A stretch of 52,468 nucleotides of DNA from Yinghuangia seranimata (GCF_029953285.1 NZ_JASAOI010000088.1:1-52468), one strand, 5' to 3'; counted from the first letter of the stretch, positions 1 through 8,393 are shown. Numbers and translations are program-made. The notes: generated by a model from the sequence alone, not told the origin.

Positions 1-146
1 CCCCCCCCCGGCCCGCTTCCCCCCTCGGCCTCGCTCGGAGCCTCCCCACCCCCGGTTCCGCTACGCGGCCACGCCGGTATCACGGACCCTCCGACGGTCC
101 GGTTCAACCGAACGGGGTGTGGATTCCCCGGGATTCGGCCGAGGGG
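1..146. other. No gene seen
   Basis: Downstream flank of the CYP154-like gene, cut by the window edge. It is GC-rich and begins with a run of nine C. No credible gene or clear hairpin was found. Confidence 0.5.
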
Positions 147-1376
147 TTACCTCAGGCGAACCGGCAGCGCCTTGTGGCCGTTCGAGATGAACGACTCCAT
201 GGGCTCCAGCTCGTCGGCCGGCACCGCGAGCGCCAGGTTTGGGAACCGGTCGAACAGCGCCGGCAGCGCGATCCGCGCCTCGAGCCGGGCCAGCGGCGCG
301 CCGAGGCAGAAGTGCACGCCGTGGCCGAACGCCAGGTGGTCCTTGGCCTCGCGCTTCAGGTCGAACGCGCCCGCGTCGGCGCCGTGCACGCCGGGGTCGC
401 GGCCCGCCGCGGCATACGCGATCAGGATCGGCTCGCCCTTCGCGATCACGAGGCCTTCGCCCAGGTCGATGTCCTCCACCGCGTAGCGCAACGGCAGGTT
501 CGCGACCGGCGCTTCGGCGCGCAGCGTCTCCTCGATGACGTCGTCCCACGTCACTTCGCCCGAGCGCACGAGCGCGAGCTGCTCGGGGTGGGTGAGCAGC
601 GCGTGGATCGCGTTGTCGAGCAGGTTGACGGTCGTCTCGTGACCGGCCGACAGCATGAGGATCAGCGTGTCGAGCAGCTCGGTCTCGCTCAGCGCCGAGT
701 CGTCACCCTCCTCGCGCGCCGCGATCAGGCCCGACGTCATGTCGTCGCCCGGGTTCACGCGCTTCTCCGCCACCAGCGCGGTGAGGACCTTGTACAGCTT
801 CAGCTGGCCCTCGGCGACCTCCTCGGCCGTCGCCGTCGTCCGGAAGATCGTGTCGACCGCCGTGTGCAGGTCGCCCTGCGCCTCGGCCGGCACCCCGAAC
901 AGCTCGCAGATCACGCTGATCGGCAGCGGATACGCGAACTCCGTGCGCAGGTCCGCCGCTTCCCCCGCCGGGGTGGCGGCGAGCCGGTCCAGCAGCCGCG
1001 CGGTGATCTCCTCGATGCGCGGCTGCAGCGCGGCGGTCCGGCGTGCCGTGAACGCCTTGGACACCAGCGTGCGCAGGCGCTTGTGGTCGCCTCCGTACGC
1101 CGTGAACATGTTCTTCACCGCGACCCAGATCTGGAGCGGCCAGTCCGCCGGAATCTCGCCGTTGATCCACGCCGGCCAGTGCTGCCGGGTGTCCTTGGAC
1201 ACGCGCGGGTCGGTCAGCAGCCGCTTGATCAGCGCCTGGCTGTTTACCGACCATGCCTCCACACCGCCAGGGAGTGCCACCAGCGTCGCCGGGCCTCGGG
1301 CGCGGAGTCGCTCGTTCTCACCGTGGATGTCGCGCCCCGCGGGGTCGAGGACGTAGGCGCCGGACTGTTCTGCCAC
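147..1376 (-). CDS. Cytochrome P450, CYP154-like (conservon-associated)
   Basis: A 409-aa soluble haem monooxygenase, last gene of the conservon operon. All P450 hallmarks are visible: I-helix AGHETT, K-helix ETLR (about residues 283-286), and the haem loop FGHGVHFCLG with the thiolate Cys at about residue 357. The N-terminus (VLDPAGRDIHGE) is typical of the CYP154-type P450s that end many Streptomyces conservons. I chose the GTG start at 1376 because GGAG lies 7 nt upstream and the N-terminus fits the family. This start lies inside the 3' end of the preceding P450 gene, so the two frames overlap by 133 nt. Substrate and redox partners cannot be read from the sequence. Confidence 0.9.
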   Translation of the reverse strand: MAEQSGAYVLDPAGRDIHGENERLRARGPATLVALPGGVEAWSVNSQALIKRLLTDPRVSKDTRQHWPAWINGEIPADWPLQIWVAVKNMFTAYGGDHKRLRTLVSKAFTARRTAALQPRIEEITARLLDRLAATPAGEAADLRTEFAYPLPISVICELFGVPAEAQGDLHTAVDTIFRTTATAEEVAEGQLKLYKVLTALVAEKRVNPGDDMTSGLIAAREEGDDSALSETELLDTLILMLSAGHETTVNLLDNAIHALLTHPEQLALVRSGEVTWDDVIEETLRAEAPVANLPLRYAVEDIDLGEGLVIAKGEPILIAYAAAGRDPGVHGADAGAFDLKREAKDHLAFGHGVHFCLGAPLARLEARIALPALFDRFPNLALAVPADELEPMESFISNGHKALPVRLR

Positions 1377-2716
1377 GGGCTTTCTCCAAGCTGTGGTTCG
1401 GGTGTGGCGGAAGGAGGAGCAGTCGTGGGAGCCGTCTGCGGAGCCCTGGGCGCCGGGCGGACGACAGTCAACGGCGGGTACACCACCGGAAGTTCGGCGA
1501 GCGCGCGGTGGAAGGGGCCGGGCCGCCAGCGCAACCTCTCGGCAGGCACGGCGAGTTCGATGTCCGGCAGGCGGTCGAGCAGCCGCTCGATCGCGACCGT
1601 CGCGATCAGCCGAGCCCCGTCCTTCGCCGGGCAGGTGTGCGGCCCCGCGCTCCACGCCAGGTGCGCGCGGTTCCCGGCCCGGTGGTCGGTGGTCAGCGCC
1701 GGATCGGTGTTGGCCGCCGCGAAGCTGACCACCACCGGCTCGCCCTCGCGCAGCCGTACGCCGTGCAGGTCCACGTCGCGCACCGGGAAGTGCACGCCGT
1801 AGTTCGCCATCGGCGGGTCGGACCACAGGACTTCGTCGAGCGCGTCCTCGATCGGCATGCTGCCGCCGGACAGGTCGCCCGCGAAGCGGTCGTCGGACAG
1901 CAGCAGCCGCAGGCTGTTCGAGATGAGGTTCTGCTGCGGCTCGGTGCCCGCGCCCATCAGCACCACCAGCTGGTGGACCATCTCCTCGTCCGTCAGATCC
2001 GCCGGATGCGCCATCAGCCACGACGTCACGTCCGCGCCCGGCTGGGCGCGCTTGAGCGCGACGAGTTCGACCATGCCCTCGAGCAGCAGCGCGTTGCTCT
2101 TCTCGGCGTCGACCACGTCGAAGATGCCGGACATGCCGCGCACCAGCTTCTCGGCGATGGCCGACGGACAGCCGAACATCTCCATGAAGACCAGCAGCGG
2201 CACCACCAGCGCGTACTCGCGGCGCAGGTCGGTCTTGCCGTCGGGGCCGAAACCGTCGATCAGCGTGTCCGCGGCGCGCCGCACGTACTCGCGCAGCTCG
2301 ATCGGGTCCACCCGGTCCAGGCTGTCGGAGATGGCGGAGCGGAATCGGGCGTGCTCCTCACCGTCCGTGAACAGCGCGTTCGGCCGGTAGCCCATCATCG
2401 GCATGACGGGGTGGGTCGGCGGGATTCGGCCGTCAAGGACGGCCTTCCAGCGGCGCGGGTCCTTCGAGAACGTCTCGGGGCTGCGCAGCAGTTGCAGGGC
2501 CGCCTCGTACGACACGACCAGCGACGCCTCGACGTCCTCGGCGACCAGCACCGGCGCGACCGGTCCGAGCGCGCGCAGTTCGGCGTACACGGCGGCCGGG
2601 TCGTCGGCGAACGCCGCGCCGTAGAGCGGGACTCCGGAGGGAGCGGGGCGGTCCTGGCCGGCGTGAGCGGGACAGCCCGGCGGCGGGACGGCGTCGAGCG
2701 AAGGCTCGGTGGACAA
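1244..2716 (-). CDS. Cytochrome P450, CYP157-like, lacking the ExxR motif
   Basis: A 490-aa P450-fold protein with a TTG start at 2716, 1 nt after the GTPase stop and preceded by AGGAGG. The haem loop is WSAGPHTCPAK (Cys at about residue 362), with Trp in place of the usual Phe and Ala two residues after the Cys. The K-helix reads EVLW (about 295-298) instead of ExxR. The I-helix reads GAGTEP and lacks the usual Thr. Loss of ExxR is a known trait of the CYP157 family, which is paired with CYP154 in conservons. The P450 domain ends near residue 418. A Pro/Ala/Ser-rich tail of about 70 aa follows and overlaps the next gene; this may be real or may mark a frameshift near the 3' end. Confidence 0.88.
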   Translation of the reverse strand: MSTEPSLDAVPPPGCPAHAGQDRPAPSGVPLYGAAFADDPAAVYAELRALGPVAPVLVAEDVEASLVVSYEAALQLLRSPETFSKDPRRWKAVLDGRIPPTHPVMPMMGYRPNALFTDGEEHARFRSAISDSLDRVDPIELREYVRRAADTLIDGFGPDGKTDLRREYALVVPLLVFMEMFGCPSAIAEKLVRGMSGIFDVVDAEKSNALLLEGMVELVALKRAQPGADVTSWLMAHPADLTDEEMVHQLVVLMGAGTEPQQNLISNSLRLLLSDDRFAGDLSGGSMPIEDALDEVLWSDPPMANYGVHFPVRDVDLHGVRLREGEPVVVSFAAANTDPALTTDHRAGNRAHLAWSAGPHTCPAKDGARLIATVAIERLLDRLPDIELAVPAERLRWRPGPFHRALAELPVVYPPLTVVRPAPRAPQTAPTTAPPSATPEPQLGESPWQNSPAPTSSTPRGATSTVRTSDSAPEARRRWWHSLAVWRHGR

Positions 2717-2717
2717 C

Positions 2718-3356
2718 TCAGGCCTCCTGGCGGGAACGGGTGAGCAGGTACTGCACGAGCGCGATCAACGCCTCGGTGGACGACCGCGGATCGCGCGCGT
2801 CGCACGTCACCAGCGGGGTCTCGGGCAGCAGGTCGAGCGCCTCGCGGATCTCTCCGTCCGAGTGGTACGGCGAGCCGGTGAACCGGTTCACCGCCACCGC
2901 GTACGGGAGCCCGTGCTCCTCCAACAGGCCCATCACCTCGAACGACTGGTCGAGCCTGCGGGTGTCGACGAGCACCAGCGCGCCCAGCGCACCGCGCGTC
3001 ATGTCCTGCCACAACCGGGTGAAGCGCTGCTGCCCGGGAGCGCCGAACAGGTAGAGCACGAGCTGGTCGTTGAGGGTCAGCCGGCCGAAGTCCATGGCGA
3101 CCGTGGTGGTGGTCTTGTCCGGCACACCGCTCAGGTCGTCGACGAGTGCGCCGGCCTGCGTCATCTTCTCCTCGGTGTGCAGCGGGCGGATCTCCGACAG
3201 CGTCCCGACGAACGTCGTCTTGCCAACCGCGAAAGGGCCCACCACGAGGAGCTTCACCGAGGTGCGGACGCTGGGCCGCAGGTACATCGCGGAGGGCGGG
3301 GCCCCCGCGGGGATGCGGGGCCTGTCGTCCGGCTCAGAGACGAGCACGGAGTCCAT
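2718..3356 (-). CDS. cvnD: Conservon GTP-binding protein (MglA-like, CvnD)
   Basis: A 212-aa small Ras-like GTPase. The Walker A/G1 motif GPFAVGKTT lies near residues 40-48, the G3 region reads FGAPGQQRF, and the G4 position reads VNRF rather than NKxD, as in conservon and MglA-like GTPases. The ATG at 3356 follows GGAGG with 7-nt spacing and overlaps the DUF742 gene by 23 nt; a longer upstream frame has no such site. It is the fourth gene of the conservon and probably switches nucleotide state in a membrane-associated complex with the kinase-like, Roadblock and DUF742 proteins. That role is family knowledge, not visible here. Confidence 0.93.
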   Translation of the reverse strand: MDSVLVSEPDDRPRIPAGAPPSAMYLRPSVRTSVKLLVVGPFAVGKTTFVGTLSEIRPLHTEEKMTQAGALVDDLSGVPDKTTTTVAMDFGRLTLNDQLVLYLFGAPGQQRFTRLWQDMTRGALGALVLVDTRRLDQSFEVMGLLEEHGLPYAVAVNRFTGSPYHSDGEIREALDLLPETPLVTCDARDPRSSTEALIALVQYLLTRSRQEA

Positions 3357-3825
3357 CGAGCACCTCCTGAAGCAGCTTGGCCTCGGGGAGCTCGGCCGCG
3401 GGTATGGGGGCACGGGTGAGGATGTGCCCGGAGTCGAGGAGATCGGCGAGCAGCACCTTCGTGACGCTCACCGGAAGCCCGAGGTACCCGGCGACCTCGG
3501 CGACCGACAGCGAACCGGGGCGGCACAGTTCGACCAGCCGGCGCTTCTCCGGGCTCAGCCCGTTCAGCGGGCGGTCGTGCGGTGCGATCACCAGGGTCAC
3601 CAGGTCGAACGTGTTGCGGCTCGGGTGCGCGCGGCCGTCGGTCACGACGTACGGACGCACCAAACCCTTGCCGCGGCCGCGGGAGTTGCCCGAGGAGCCG
3701 GCTGCGGGACCGCCGGTCCAGGCGCCCGTAGGACCGCCGCCTGCAACGCCGTTCGCAACGTTCGCGCCGTTCCCGCCGCGGGGCGTGCCGCCGACGGGGC
3801 CGGCCCCGGACGGCCGCCAGCTCAT
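3334..3825 (-). CDS. cvnC: DUF742 protein (CvnC)
   Basis: A 163-aa protein. Residues 1-50 are a Gly/Ala/Pro/Asn-rich disordered leader. The DUF742 core follows (LVRPYVVTDGR through SVAEVAGYLGLPVSVTKVLLADL and on to the end), with a winged-helix-like signature. It starts with ATG at 3825 in a 4-nt ATGA overlap with the Roadblock gene and overlaps the GTPase gene by 23 nt, so translation is probably coupled. It is the third conservon component. Its exact biochemical role is not established. Confidence 0.93.
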   Translation of the reverse strand: MSWRPSGAGPVGGTPRGGNGANVANGVAGGGPTGAWTGGPAAGSSGNSRGRGKGLVRPYVVTDGRAHPSRNTFDLVTLVIAPHDRPLNGLSPEKRRLVELCRPGSLSVAEVAGYLGLPVSVTKVLLADLLDSGHILTRAPIPAAELPEAKLLQEVLDGLRARL

Positions 3826-4235
3826 GCGAGGAGCCCCGTGCTCTGCCGCGGCGGCGTCGTCAGCTCCTTGCCGAGCCGGTCCACCAGCTTCTGCATCGCG
3901 TACGTCACGGCCTCCATGTCGACGTGCTCCGAGGCCGACACCGCCAGGTACGCGCCCGCGCCCGCCGCGACCAGGAACACGTAGCCGCCGTCGAACTCGA
4001 CCAGGGTCTGCCGCCAGCGGGTCTCCGTCGGCCCGGCGAACTCCGTGGTGCTGCGGCTGATCGACTGCAGACCGGACAGCGCGGCCGCCTGGCGGTCGGC
4101 GTCGTCGCGGCCGATGCCGCGCGAGTGCGCGCGCAGCATGCCGTCGGCGGACAGCAGGATCGCGTGCCGCGCCTCGGGGACCTTCAGGGCTTCGTCGAGC
4201 ATCCAGCCCAGTTCGTTCTCACCGTGGTCGTTCAT
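3822..4235 (-). CDS. cvnB: Roadblock/LC7 domain protein (CvnB)
   Basis: A 137-aa single-domain protein of the Roadblock/LC7 fold. The core reads GWMLDEALKVPEARHAILLSADG near the N-terminus, followed by the helix DRQAAALSGLQSISRS and the strand YVFLVAAGAGAYLAV. Proteins of this type in conservons dimerise and act with the CvnD-type GTPase, by analogy with MglB and MglA. It starts with ATG at 4235, overlapping the kinase-like gene by 4 nt, and its stop overlaps the DUF742 start by 4 nt. Length and position match the second gene of known conservons. Confidence 0.94.
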   Translation of the reverse strand: MNDHGENELGWMLDEALKVPEARHAILLSADGMLRAHSRGIGRDDADRQAAALSGLQSISRSTTEFAGPTETRWRQTLVEFDGGYVFLVAAGAGAYLAVSASEHVDMEAVTYAMQKLVDRLGKELTTPPRQSTGLLA

Positions 4236-5740
4236 GAGTGTGCGATCCCCTTGTCCTTGTCGTCCCCCGTGCTGTCCCCCCTGGCGTCTCCCGAAGAGCC
4301 GCCCGCCGCTTCCGCGGCGTTGCCGCGGACCGCCTCACGGCCCGAGCGCGTGCCGCGGGCGAACGCGCCCATGCGCGCGGCGGTTTCGTGGACGGAGCGG
4401 GTGGGCGCGTGGTCCTCGGCGTGCGCGCCTTCGTGTGCGGCGGCCTGCCGCGCCGAGCCGTGCGCCGCTGCCGGACCGGACGCGGACTCCGGCGCGGCCG
4501 GGCCCGGTTCGACGAGCACCGCGGCGGCCACGGCCGGATCCACCTCGCGCCGACGGCGCTTCGGCAGACCGGTCAGCGTGGCGCCGACGACCTCGGCCGC
4601 GGGGTGCGGGCCGCCGCCGAGGTGCGGGGCGGGCGTGGGCGGCGCGGACTGCGGTGCGGACTGCGGTGCGGACTGCGGTGCGGACTGCGGCGCGGCGGGC
4701 GGGGGCACCGCGGTGCGGACGTCCCGCGCCATGCCGGCGGTCTCGTCCGGGGCGAGGTGCGTCAGCAACGCGTTGGGCAGGAAGAGCACGGCACGGACTC
4801 CGCCGTACGGGGAACGCGTGTCGACCGAGGCCTGGAATCCGTACCGCTCCGCGAGCACGCCGATCACCGCGAAGCCGAACTGCGGCGGATCGCCCAGCCG
4901 GTTGATGTCGACCGAGTCCTGACCGGACAACAGGCGCGTGGCGTGCCGTACCTCCTGCTCGTTCATCCCGACGCCCGCGTCGTCGATGACGACGCACGCG
5001 CCGTTGTGCGCGGGCTGGATGTTGACCTCGACGGCCGTGTTCGGCTGCGAGTGCCGCGCGGCGTTGTCCAGCAGCTCCGCCACGGCGAGCACGACCGGCT
5101 CCACCGCGCGGCTGACCACCGCGATCTCGACCTGCGCGTGCACCTGGACGCGTCGGTAGTCCCGGATCCGGGACTTCGCGCCGCGCGCCACGTCCGTCAA
5201 CGACGACGCCGACCGCTGCCGCCCCGGCCACGACCCGCACAGCACTGCGATCGCCTGCGCACGGCGGCCGAACTGGGCGTTCGCGTGGTCGATCTCGAGC
5301 AGGTCGCGCAGCACGTCCGGGTGGTCGTGCCGGTCCTGCATGTCTGAGATCGACATCTGCTGCTCGTTCGCCAACCCCTGCAGCGCGCGCATCGCGCCCT
5401 TCAGCGCGGCCTTGGCCGACTGGTCGGCGCGGGCCTGTGCACGGGACATCGTCGCGGCGAACCTGCTCTCCAGCAGCTGCGCGCTCGCCGCGTACGAACT
5501 GCCCTCCAGCATCGGATCGGCCACCTCGGCGGGGGGCTTGCGGCCCGCCTCGTAGTGCGGCAGCCGCACCTCGACCAGCTCACGCAGCCCCGCGTCGCGC
5601 GCGTCCACGGCGGCTTCAAGCCACAGGATCCGGCTGCGGCGCGCCGAGTTCGACGCGTACAGCCGCACAGCAAGAGCGGTGATGAGGACGGTGACCGCGA
5701 CCAGGGCCCAGAAGGCGGCGGACGGAACGCTATCTGTCAT
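4232..5740 (-). CDS. cvnA: Sensor histidine-kinase-like ATPase (CvnA)
   Basis: A 502-aa first gene of the conservon. One transmembrane helix lies near residues 8-27. A helical region follows, then a GHKL ATPase domain with the N box ELLDNAARHS, G1 DDAGVGM and a G2-like GFAVIGVLAERYG. I see no classical H-box with a phospho-accepting His. The large extracytoplasmic sensor of many conservon kinases is absent. The C-terminal 150 residues are low complexity and include four tandem PQSA units encoded by a 12-bp DNA repeat. The ATG at 5740 follows GAGGAT. The operon promoter probably lies in the 5741-6305 gap. Confidence 0.92.
   Translation of the reverse strand: MTDSVPSAAFWALVAVTVLITALAVRLYASNSARRSRILWLEAAVDARDAGLRELVEVRLPHYEAGRKPPAEVADPMLEGSSYAASAQLLESRFAATMSRAQARADQSAKAALKGAMRALQGLANEQQMSISDMQDRHDHPDVLRDLLEIDHANAQFGRRAQAIAVLCGSWPGRQRSASSLTDVARGAKSRIRDYRRVQVHAQVEIAVVSRAVEPVVLAVAELLDNAARHSQPNTAVEVNIQPAHNGACVVIDDAGVGMNEQEVRHATRLLSGQDSVDINRLGDPPQFGFAVIGVLAERYGFQASVDTRSPYGGVRAVLFLPNALLTHLAPDETAGMARDVRTAVPPPAAPQSAPQSAPQSAPQSAPPTPAPHLGGGPHPAAEVVGATLTGLPKRRRREVDPAVAAAVLVEPGPAAPESASGPAAAHGSARQAAAHEGAHAEDHAPTRSVHETAARMGAFARGTRSGREAVRGNAAEAAGGSSGDARGDSTGDDKDKGIAHS
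4640..4692. repeat. 12-bp tandem repeat inside cvnA
   Basis: The unit GCGGACTGCGGT recurs about four times in tandem. Read on the minus strand it encodes the PQSA tetrapeptide array in the C-terminal tail of the conservon kinase-like protein. Being a multiple of three, copy-number change would keep the frame. Confidence 0.85.
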
Positions 5741-6305
5741 CGGATCCTCAAGTACGGCCAGATGCGGGGGCGATCAAAGCAGGCGGCCAACATCCTAATC
5801 AGACCAATGACGGCAAGTCAGGGGCCAGGAACACCCCATGAAGCACCGATTTATCGGCTCCCACAGCCGAGCCGCCGCGACCAGCCGACGGCACCGCGAC
5901 GTGCCTTCCCCACCGCCAACAACCACCCATCAGCCACCAGTTGATGCGCGTCCATCTGCAAGAACGCCGTCCCCCCGAACCCCACCCGATCCTCTGGAAA
6001 GCCATCCGCAAGGGATGTGCCGCGCCCCCATTCCTGGCCTGATTTCGACGGTGAGGGTGATTCCGGCTGTATATGCCACCTATCTCACCCGCTGTAACGC
6101 AGGCCACACGGAAAACACCCGTCACCCGCGCCGCCCACCCATACCCGAGCGCGCCTTGTCACCCGATTGCGCGAACCGGCCTGTGTGTACGCCATCGGCG
6201 AAGCGGGGAATCCGAGCCCTACGGCCGCGCGTTCGCGCGAAAGACCGACCCTCGTCGTCCGCAGAGGCGACCCGCAGACCACCCGCGACCCAGGGACTCC
6301 GCCAC
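5741..6305. other. Divergent intergenic region
   Basis: This 565-nt gap separates the conservon (minus strand) from the globin gene (plus strand) and should hold both promoters. The globin frame stays open upstream to 5838, but that stretch has neither recognisable protein nor a good ribosome binding site. No RNA gene or strong hairpin was found. Confidence 0.5.
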
Positions 6306-7067
6306 ATGATTGTCGAGTACATCCGCTACACCATCGCCGAACCCGACCGCCCCGACTTCGAAGCCGCCTACGGCCGCGCCGCCCTCGCCCTCCAGGCCGC
6401 CCCGCAGTGCGTCGACTACGAACTCGCCCGCTGCGAAGAGGAACCCGGCTCCTACATCCTCCGCATCCGCTGGACGTCCACCCCCGACCACCTCGAAGGC
6501 TTCCGCAAGGGCGAGCACTTCCCGCCCTTCTTCGCCGAGATCCGCCCGTACTTCCAGGCGATCCAGGAGATGCGCCACTACGAGGTCACCGACGTCGTCG
6601 GCACCGGCGGCTCCACCCCGACCCTCTACGAATGGGCCGGCGGCGCCGAAGCCTTCGACCGCCTCTTCACCCGCTTCTACGAACACGTCGCCGAAGACCC
6701 CGACCTCGCCCCGGTCTTCGCCGGCATGGACGCCCACCACGCCCAACACGTCGCCGCCTGGCTCGGCGAGGTCTTCGGCGGCCCCTCCCTCTACAGCTCC
6801 GACCACGGCGGCCACAAACACATGGCCTCCCGCCACCTCGGCCGCAACATCACCGACGCCCAACGCCGCCGCTGGATCAACCTCCTGATGGACACCGCCG
6901 ACGAAGTAGGCCTCCCCGCCGACCCCGAGTTCCGCGCCGTCTTCGCCTACTACCTCGAATGGGGCACCCGCATGGCCCTCATCTACTCCGGCCCCAACCC
7001 CCCGCCCCTCCCCGAAACCCCCATGCCAACCTGGCACTGGAACCAAACCCCGCCCTACCTCGGCTGA
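6306..7067 (+). CDS. ABM domain-group II truncated haemoglobin fusion
   Basis: A 253-aa cytosolic two-domain protein. Residues 1-95 form an antibiotic-biosynthesis-monooxygenase-like ferredoxin fold (VEYIRYTIAEPDRPDFEAAY, then a strand SYILRIRWTS). Residues 105-235 form a truncated globin: FYEHVAEDPDLAPVFAGMD, HVAAWLGEVFGGP, then GGHKHMASRHLG with the probable proximal His, and ITDAQRRRW. Group II globins bind O2 or NO. The ABM-globin fusion is a known actinomycete architecture, so it is notable but not new. The ATG at 6306 was chosen because the ABM domain begins there; only a weak AGGGA lies upstream. Confidence 0.9.
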   Translation: MIVEYIRYTIAEPDRPDFEAAYGRAALALQAAPQCVDYELARCEEEPGSYILRIRWTSTPDHLEGFRKGEHFPPFFAEIRPYFQAIQEMRHYEVTDVVGTGGSTPTLYEWAGGAEAFDRLFTRFYEHVAEDPDLAPVFAGMDAHHAQHVAAWLGEVFGGPSLYSSDHGGHKHMASRHLGRNITDAQRRRWINLLMDTADEVGLPADPEFRAVFAYYLEWGTRMALIYSGPNPPPLPETPMPTWHWNQTPPYLG

Positions 7068-7175
7068 TCCGACCGCCCAGGCGATCTACCTATAAGCGAC
7101 TGATGCCGCGCAGGCGGCCCGCGCATACGGTCCACTCAAGCGCCCCAGCGCACCGCCACGAGAGGACACCGCGCC

Positions 7176-7526
7176 ATGACCGCCTACGCGTTCGCCCACC
7201 TTCGGTCCGTCGACGTCAACGAGGAGATCGTCGAATACCTGAGGCGCATCGACGACACCCTCACCCCGTACGACGGCCGCTTCCTCATCCACAACCGCAC
7301 CCCCGAGGTCGTCGACGGCACCTTCGAAGGCGTCCTCGTCCTCATCGAGTTCCCCACCGTCGAAGCCGCCAAGGCCTGGTACAACTCCGACGCCTACCAG
7401 GCCATCCTCGCCTTCCGCACCAACAACTCCGACGGCGGCGCCTGCATAGTCGAAGGCCGCACCCCCGACTACCGCGCCGCCACCCTCGCCGACTTCATCA
7501 CCAACGCCCGAGACCCGATGTCCTGA
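7176..7526 (+). CDS. DUF1330 family protein
   Basis: A 116-aa protein with a dimeric ferredoxin-like fold (YDGRFLIHNRTPEVVDGTFEG, LIEFPTVEAAKAWYNSDAYQ), diagnostic of DUF1330, a relative of ABM and EthD proteins. The biochemical role is unknown. The ATG at 7176 follows AGAGGAC with good spacing. It lies 108 nt downstream of the ABM-globin gene on the same strand, so co-transcription is possible but not shown. It is the last chromosomal gene before the tRNA-Lys element. Confidence 0.85.
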   Translation: MTAYAFAHLRSVDVNEEIVEYLRRIDDTLTPYDGRFLIHNRTPEVVDGTFEGVLVLIEFPTVEAAKAWYNSDAYQAILAFRTNNSDGGACIVEGRTPDYRAATLADFITNARDPMS

Positions 7527-7596
7527 TCGGTCTCTCCAAGCTTCGGTCCGGACGGAGATGCCAGGACGCCGACTCACGACACTGGTCCGTGGTGGG

Positions 7597-7644
7597 AAAA
7601 CGAACAAGGCGGTCCGCTCCACGGTGCCGTGGATCGGACCGCCT
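7597..7644 (-). terminator. Rho-independent terminator at distal element end
   Basis: A long hairpin, 7607-7644, has outer arms AGGCGGTCCG and CGGACCGCCT and a continuing inner stem. Read on the minus strand it is followed by a T-rich tract. It lies just beyond the 42-bp tRNA-Lys fragment, so it is probably the original tRNA-Lys terminator, separated from the tRNA by insertion of the element. It may also end the convergent DUF1330 transcript. Confidence 0.7.
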
Positions 7645-7653
7645 CTCATCGAG

Positions 7654-7695
7654 TGCGCCGCCAGGGACTCGAACCCCGCAGCCGCTGATTAAGAG
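7654..7695 (-). repeat. Distal attachment site: tRNA-Lys 3' fragment
   Basis: These 42 bp match 20757-20798, the 3' part of the intact tRNA-Lys(CTT) gene, at 40 of 42 positions. They run from the anticodon loop to the discriminator base in the same orientation. The rest of the tRNA (acceptor 5' strand, D arm) is absent here. This is the pattern left when a tyrosine-integrase element inserts at the 3' end of a tRNA gene. The two mismatches fall in the variable loop region. Confidence 0.88.
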
Positions 7696-7813
7696 AGTCC
7701 TGGTCAAACGGTATTTACCGTGCGCTCAGTGGGCTTTGGAACGCCTCATGCCGCTATGTGCGACTCCCGCGCACGGGGCTGCATCGTACGTACACGCCGC
7801 AGTAGTGAACGAC

Positions 7814-7832
7814 CGCTCCCACCACGCTCCCA
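7814..7832. repeat. Subterminal 19-bp repeat, distal end (putative integrase arm site)
   Basis: The sequence CGCTCCCACCACGCTCCCA contains two CGCTCCCA units spaced 11 bp apart, start to start. It lies 119 bp inside the distal att repeat. The same 19 bp, with one change, lies at 20668-20686 inside the other end in the same orientation. Assignment as integrase arm-type sites is inferred from position. Confidence 0.55.
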
Positions 7833-7868
7833 GCGTTAGGTGGGATGGCCGCACCCCCGCCAGACGCT

Positions 7869-8393
7869 TCATTGATGAGTATCGAGCGTGAGGATCACGA
7901 CCCACCACGCAATGAAGAGCACTGACGATGCGGCGGTGGCGCCAACGGCACGGCGAACATGACCCAGTTTGGCGCGAGCCCTGCGGGAGATGAACTGTGC
8001 GTGCGACCACGCCTCACGGGTCTGGATCGTGCTGCCTGCCATGTCACCGCTCTGCTGGGCCATCCACGGGAACGCCAGGCGGGTCGGGCCGGACGGAGTG
8101 GTGTTGGGTAGCAGAGCGAGCGCGACTTCAATCAGTGCCGCTGACAACAGGATAAGGACGATGGTCAGCAGGACTGCCGGTGTTGGATTGCCGACTGCGG
8201 CGTAGTGCCACGTCGCACTGACTCGTGCTGACTGGCTGAGGAGGCCGGCCGCAAGCGTGCCCAGGATCGCCACCAAATGCGCGGCCTTGGTGTCGGCATT
8301 CTCGATCCAGCGGCTGAAGTCGTCGATGGCGTGGAGCGCTGCGGCGAGTTCGGGGTCTCTCCTGGGGGCGATGCGGTGTCGCCTTACGGCCAT
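7869..8393 (-). CDS. Pycsar-type transmembrane effector (DUF5706-like)
   Basis: A 174-aa membrane protein, last gene of the element's cyclase operon. Hydrophobic helices lie near residues 37-53, 73-95 and 150-170. It has the hallmarks of Pycsar transmembrane effectors: an N-terminal DTKA motif (34-37) leading into helix 1, LAFPWMA after helix 2, and the basic stretch QFISRRARAKLGHVRRAV before the last helix. In Pycsar systems such effectors respond to cCMP or cUMP made by a partner cyclase and compromise the membrane to abort phage infection. The ATG at 8393 follows GAGGA and overlaps the upstream stop by 10 nt, implying coupled translation. The family call is from motif recall and no search was run. 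Confidence 0.7.
   Translation of the reverse strand: MAVRRHRIAPRRDPELAAALHAIDDFSRWIENADTKAAHLVAILGTLAAGLLSQSARVSATWHYAAVGNPTPAVLLTIVLILLSAALIEVALALLPNTTPSGPTRLAFPWMAQQSGDMAGSTIQTREAWSHAQFISRRARAKLGHVRRAVGATAASSVLFIAWWVVILTLDTHQ

Noticed and set aside
117-2743. Long open frames on the plus strand across the P450 genes
   Set aside because: They are shadows caused by high GC third positions; composition is Arg/Pro/Ala-rich without any family motif, while the minus strand encodes two clear P450s.
5838-6305. N-terminal extension of the globin fusion
   Set aside because: The frame is open but has no ribosome binding site or recognisable protein, and the ABM domain starts cleanly at 6306.
7654-7695. 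A second tRNA gene
   Set aside because: Only the 3' part from the anticodon loop onward is present, with no D arm or 5' acceptor strand, so it is an attachment-site remnant.
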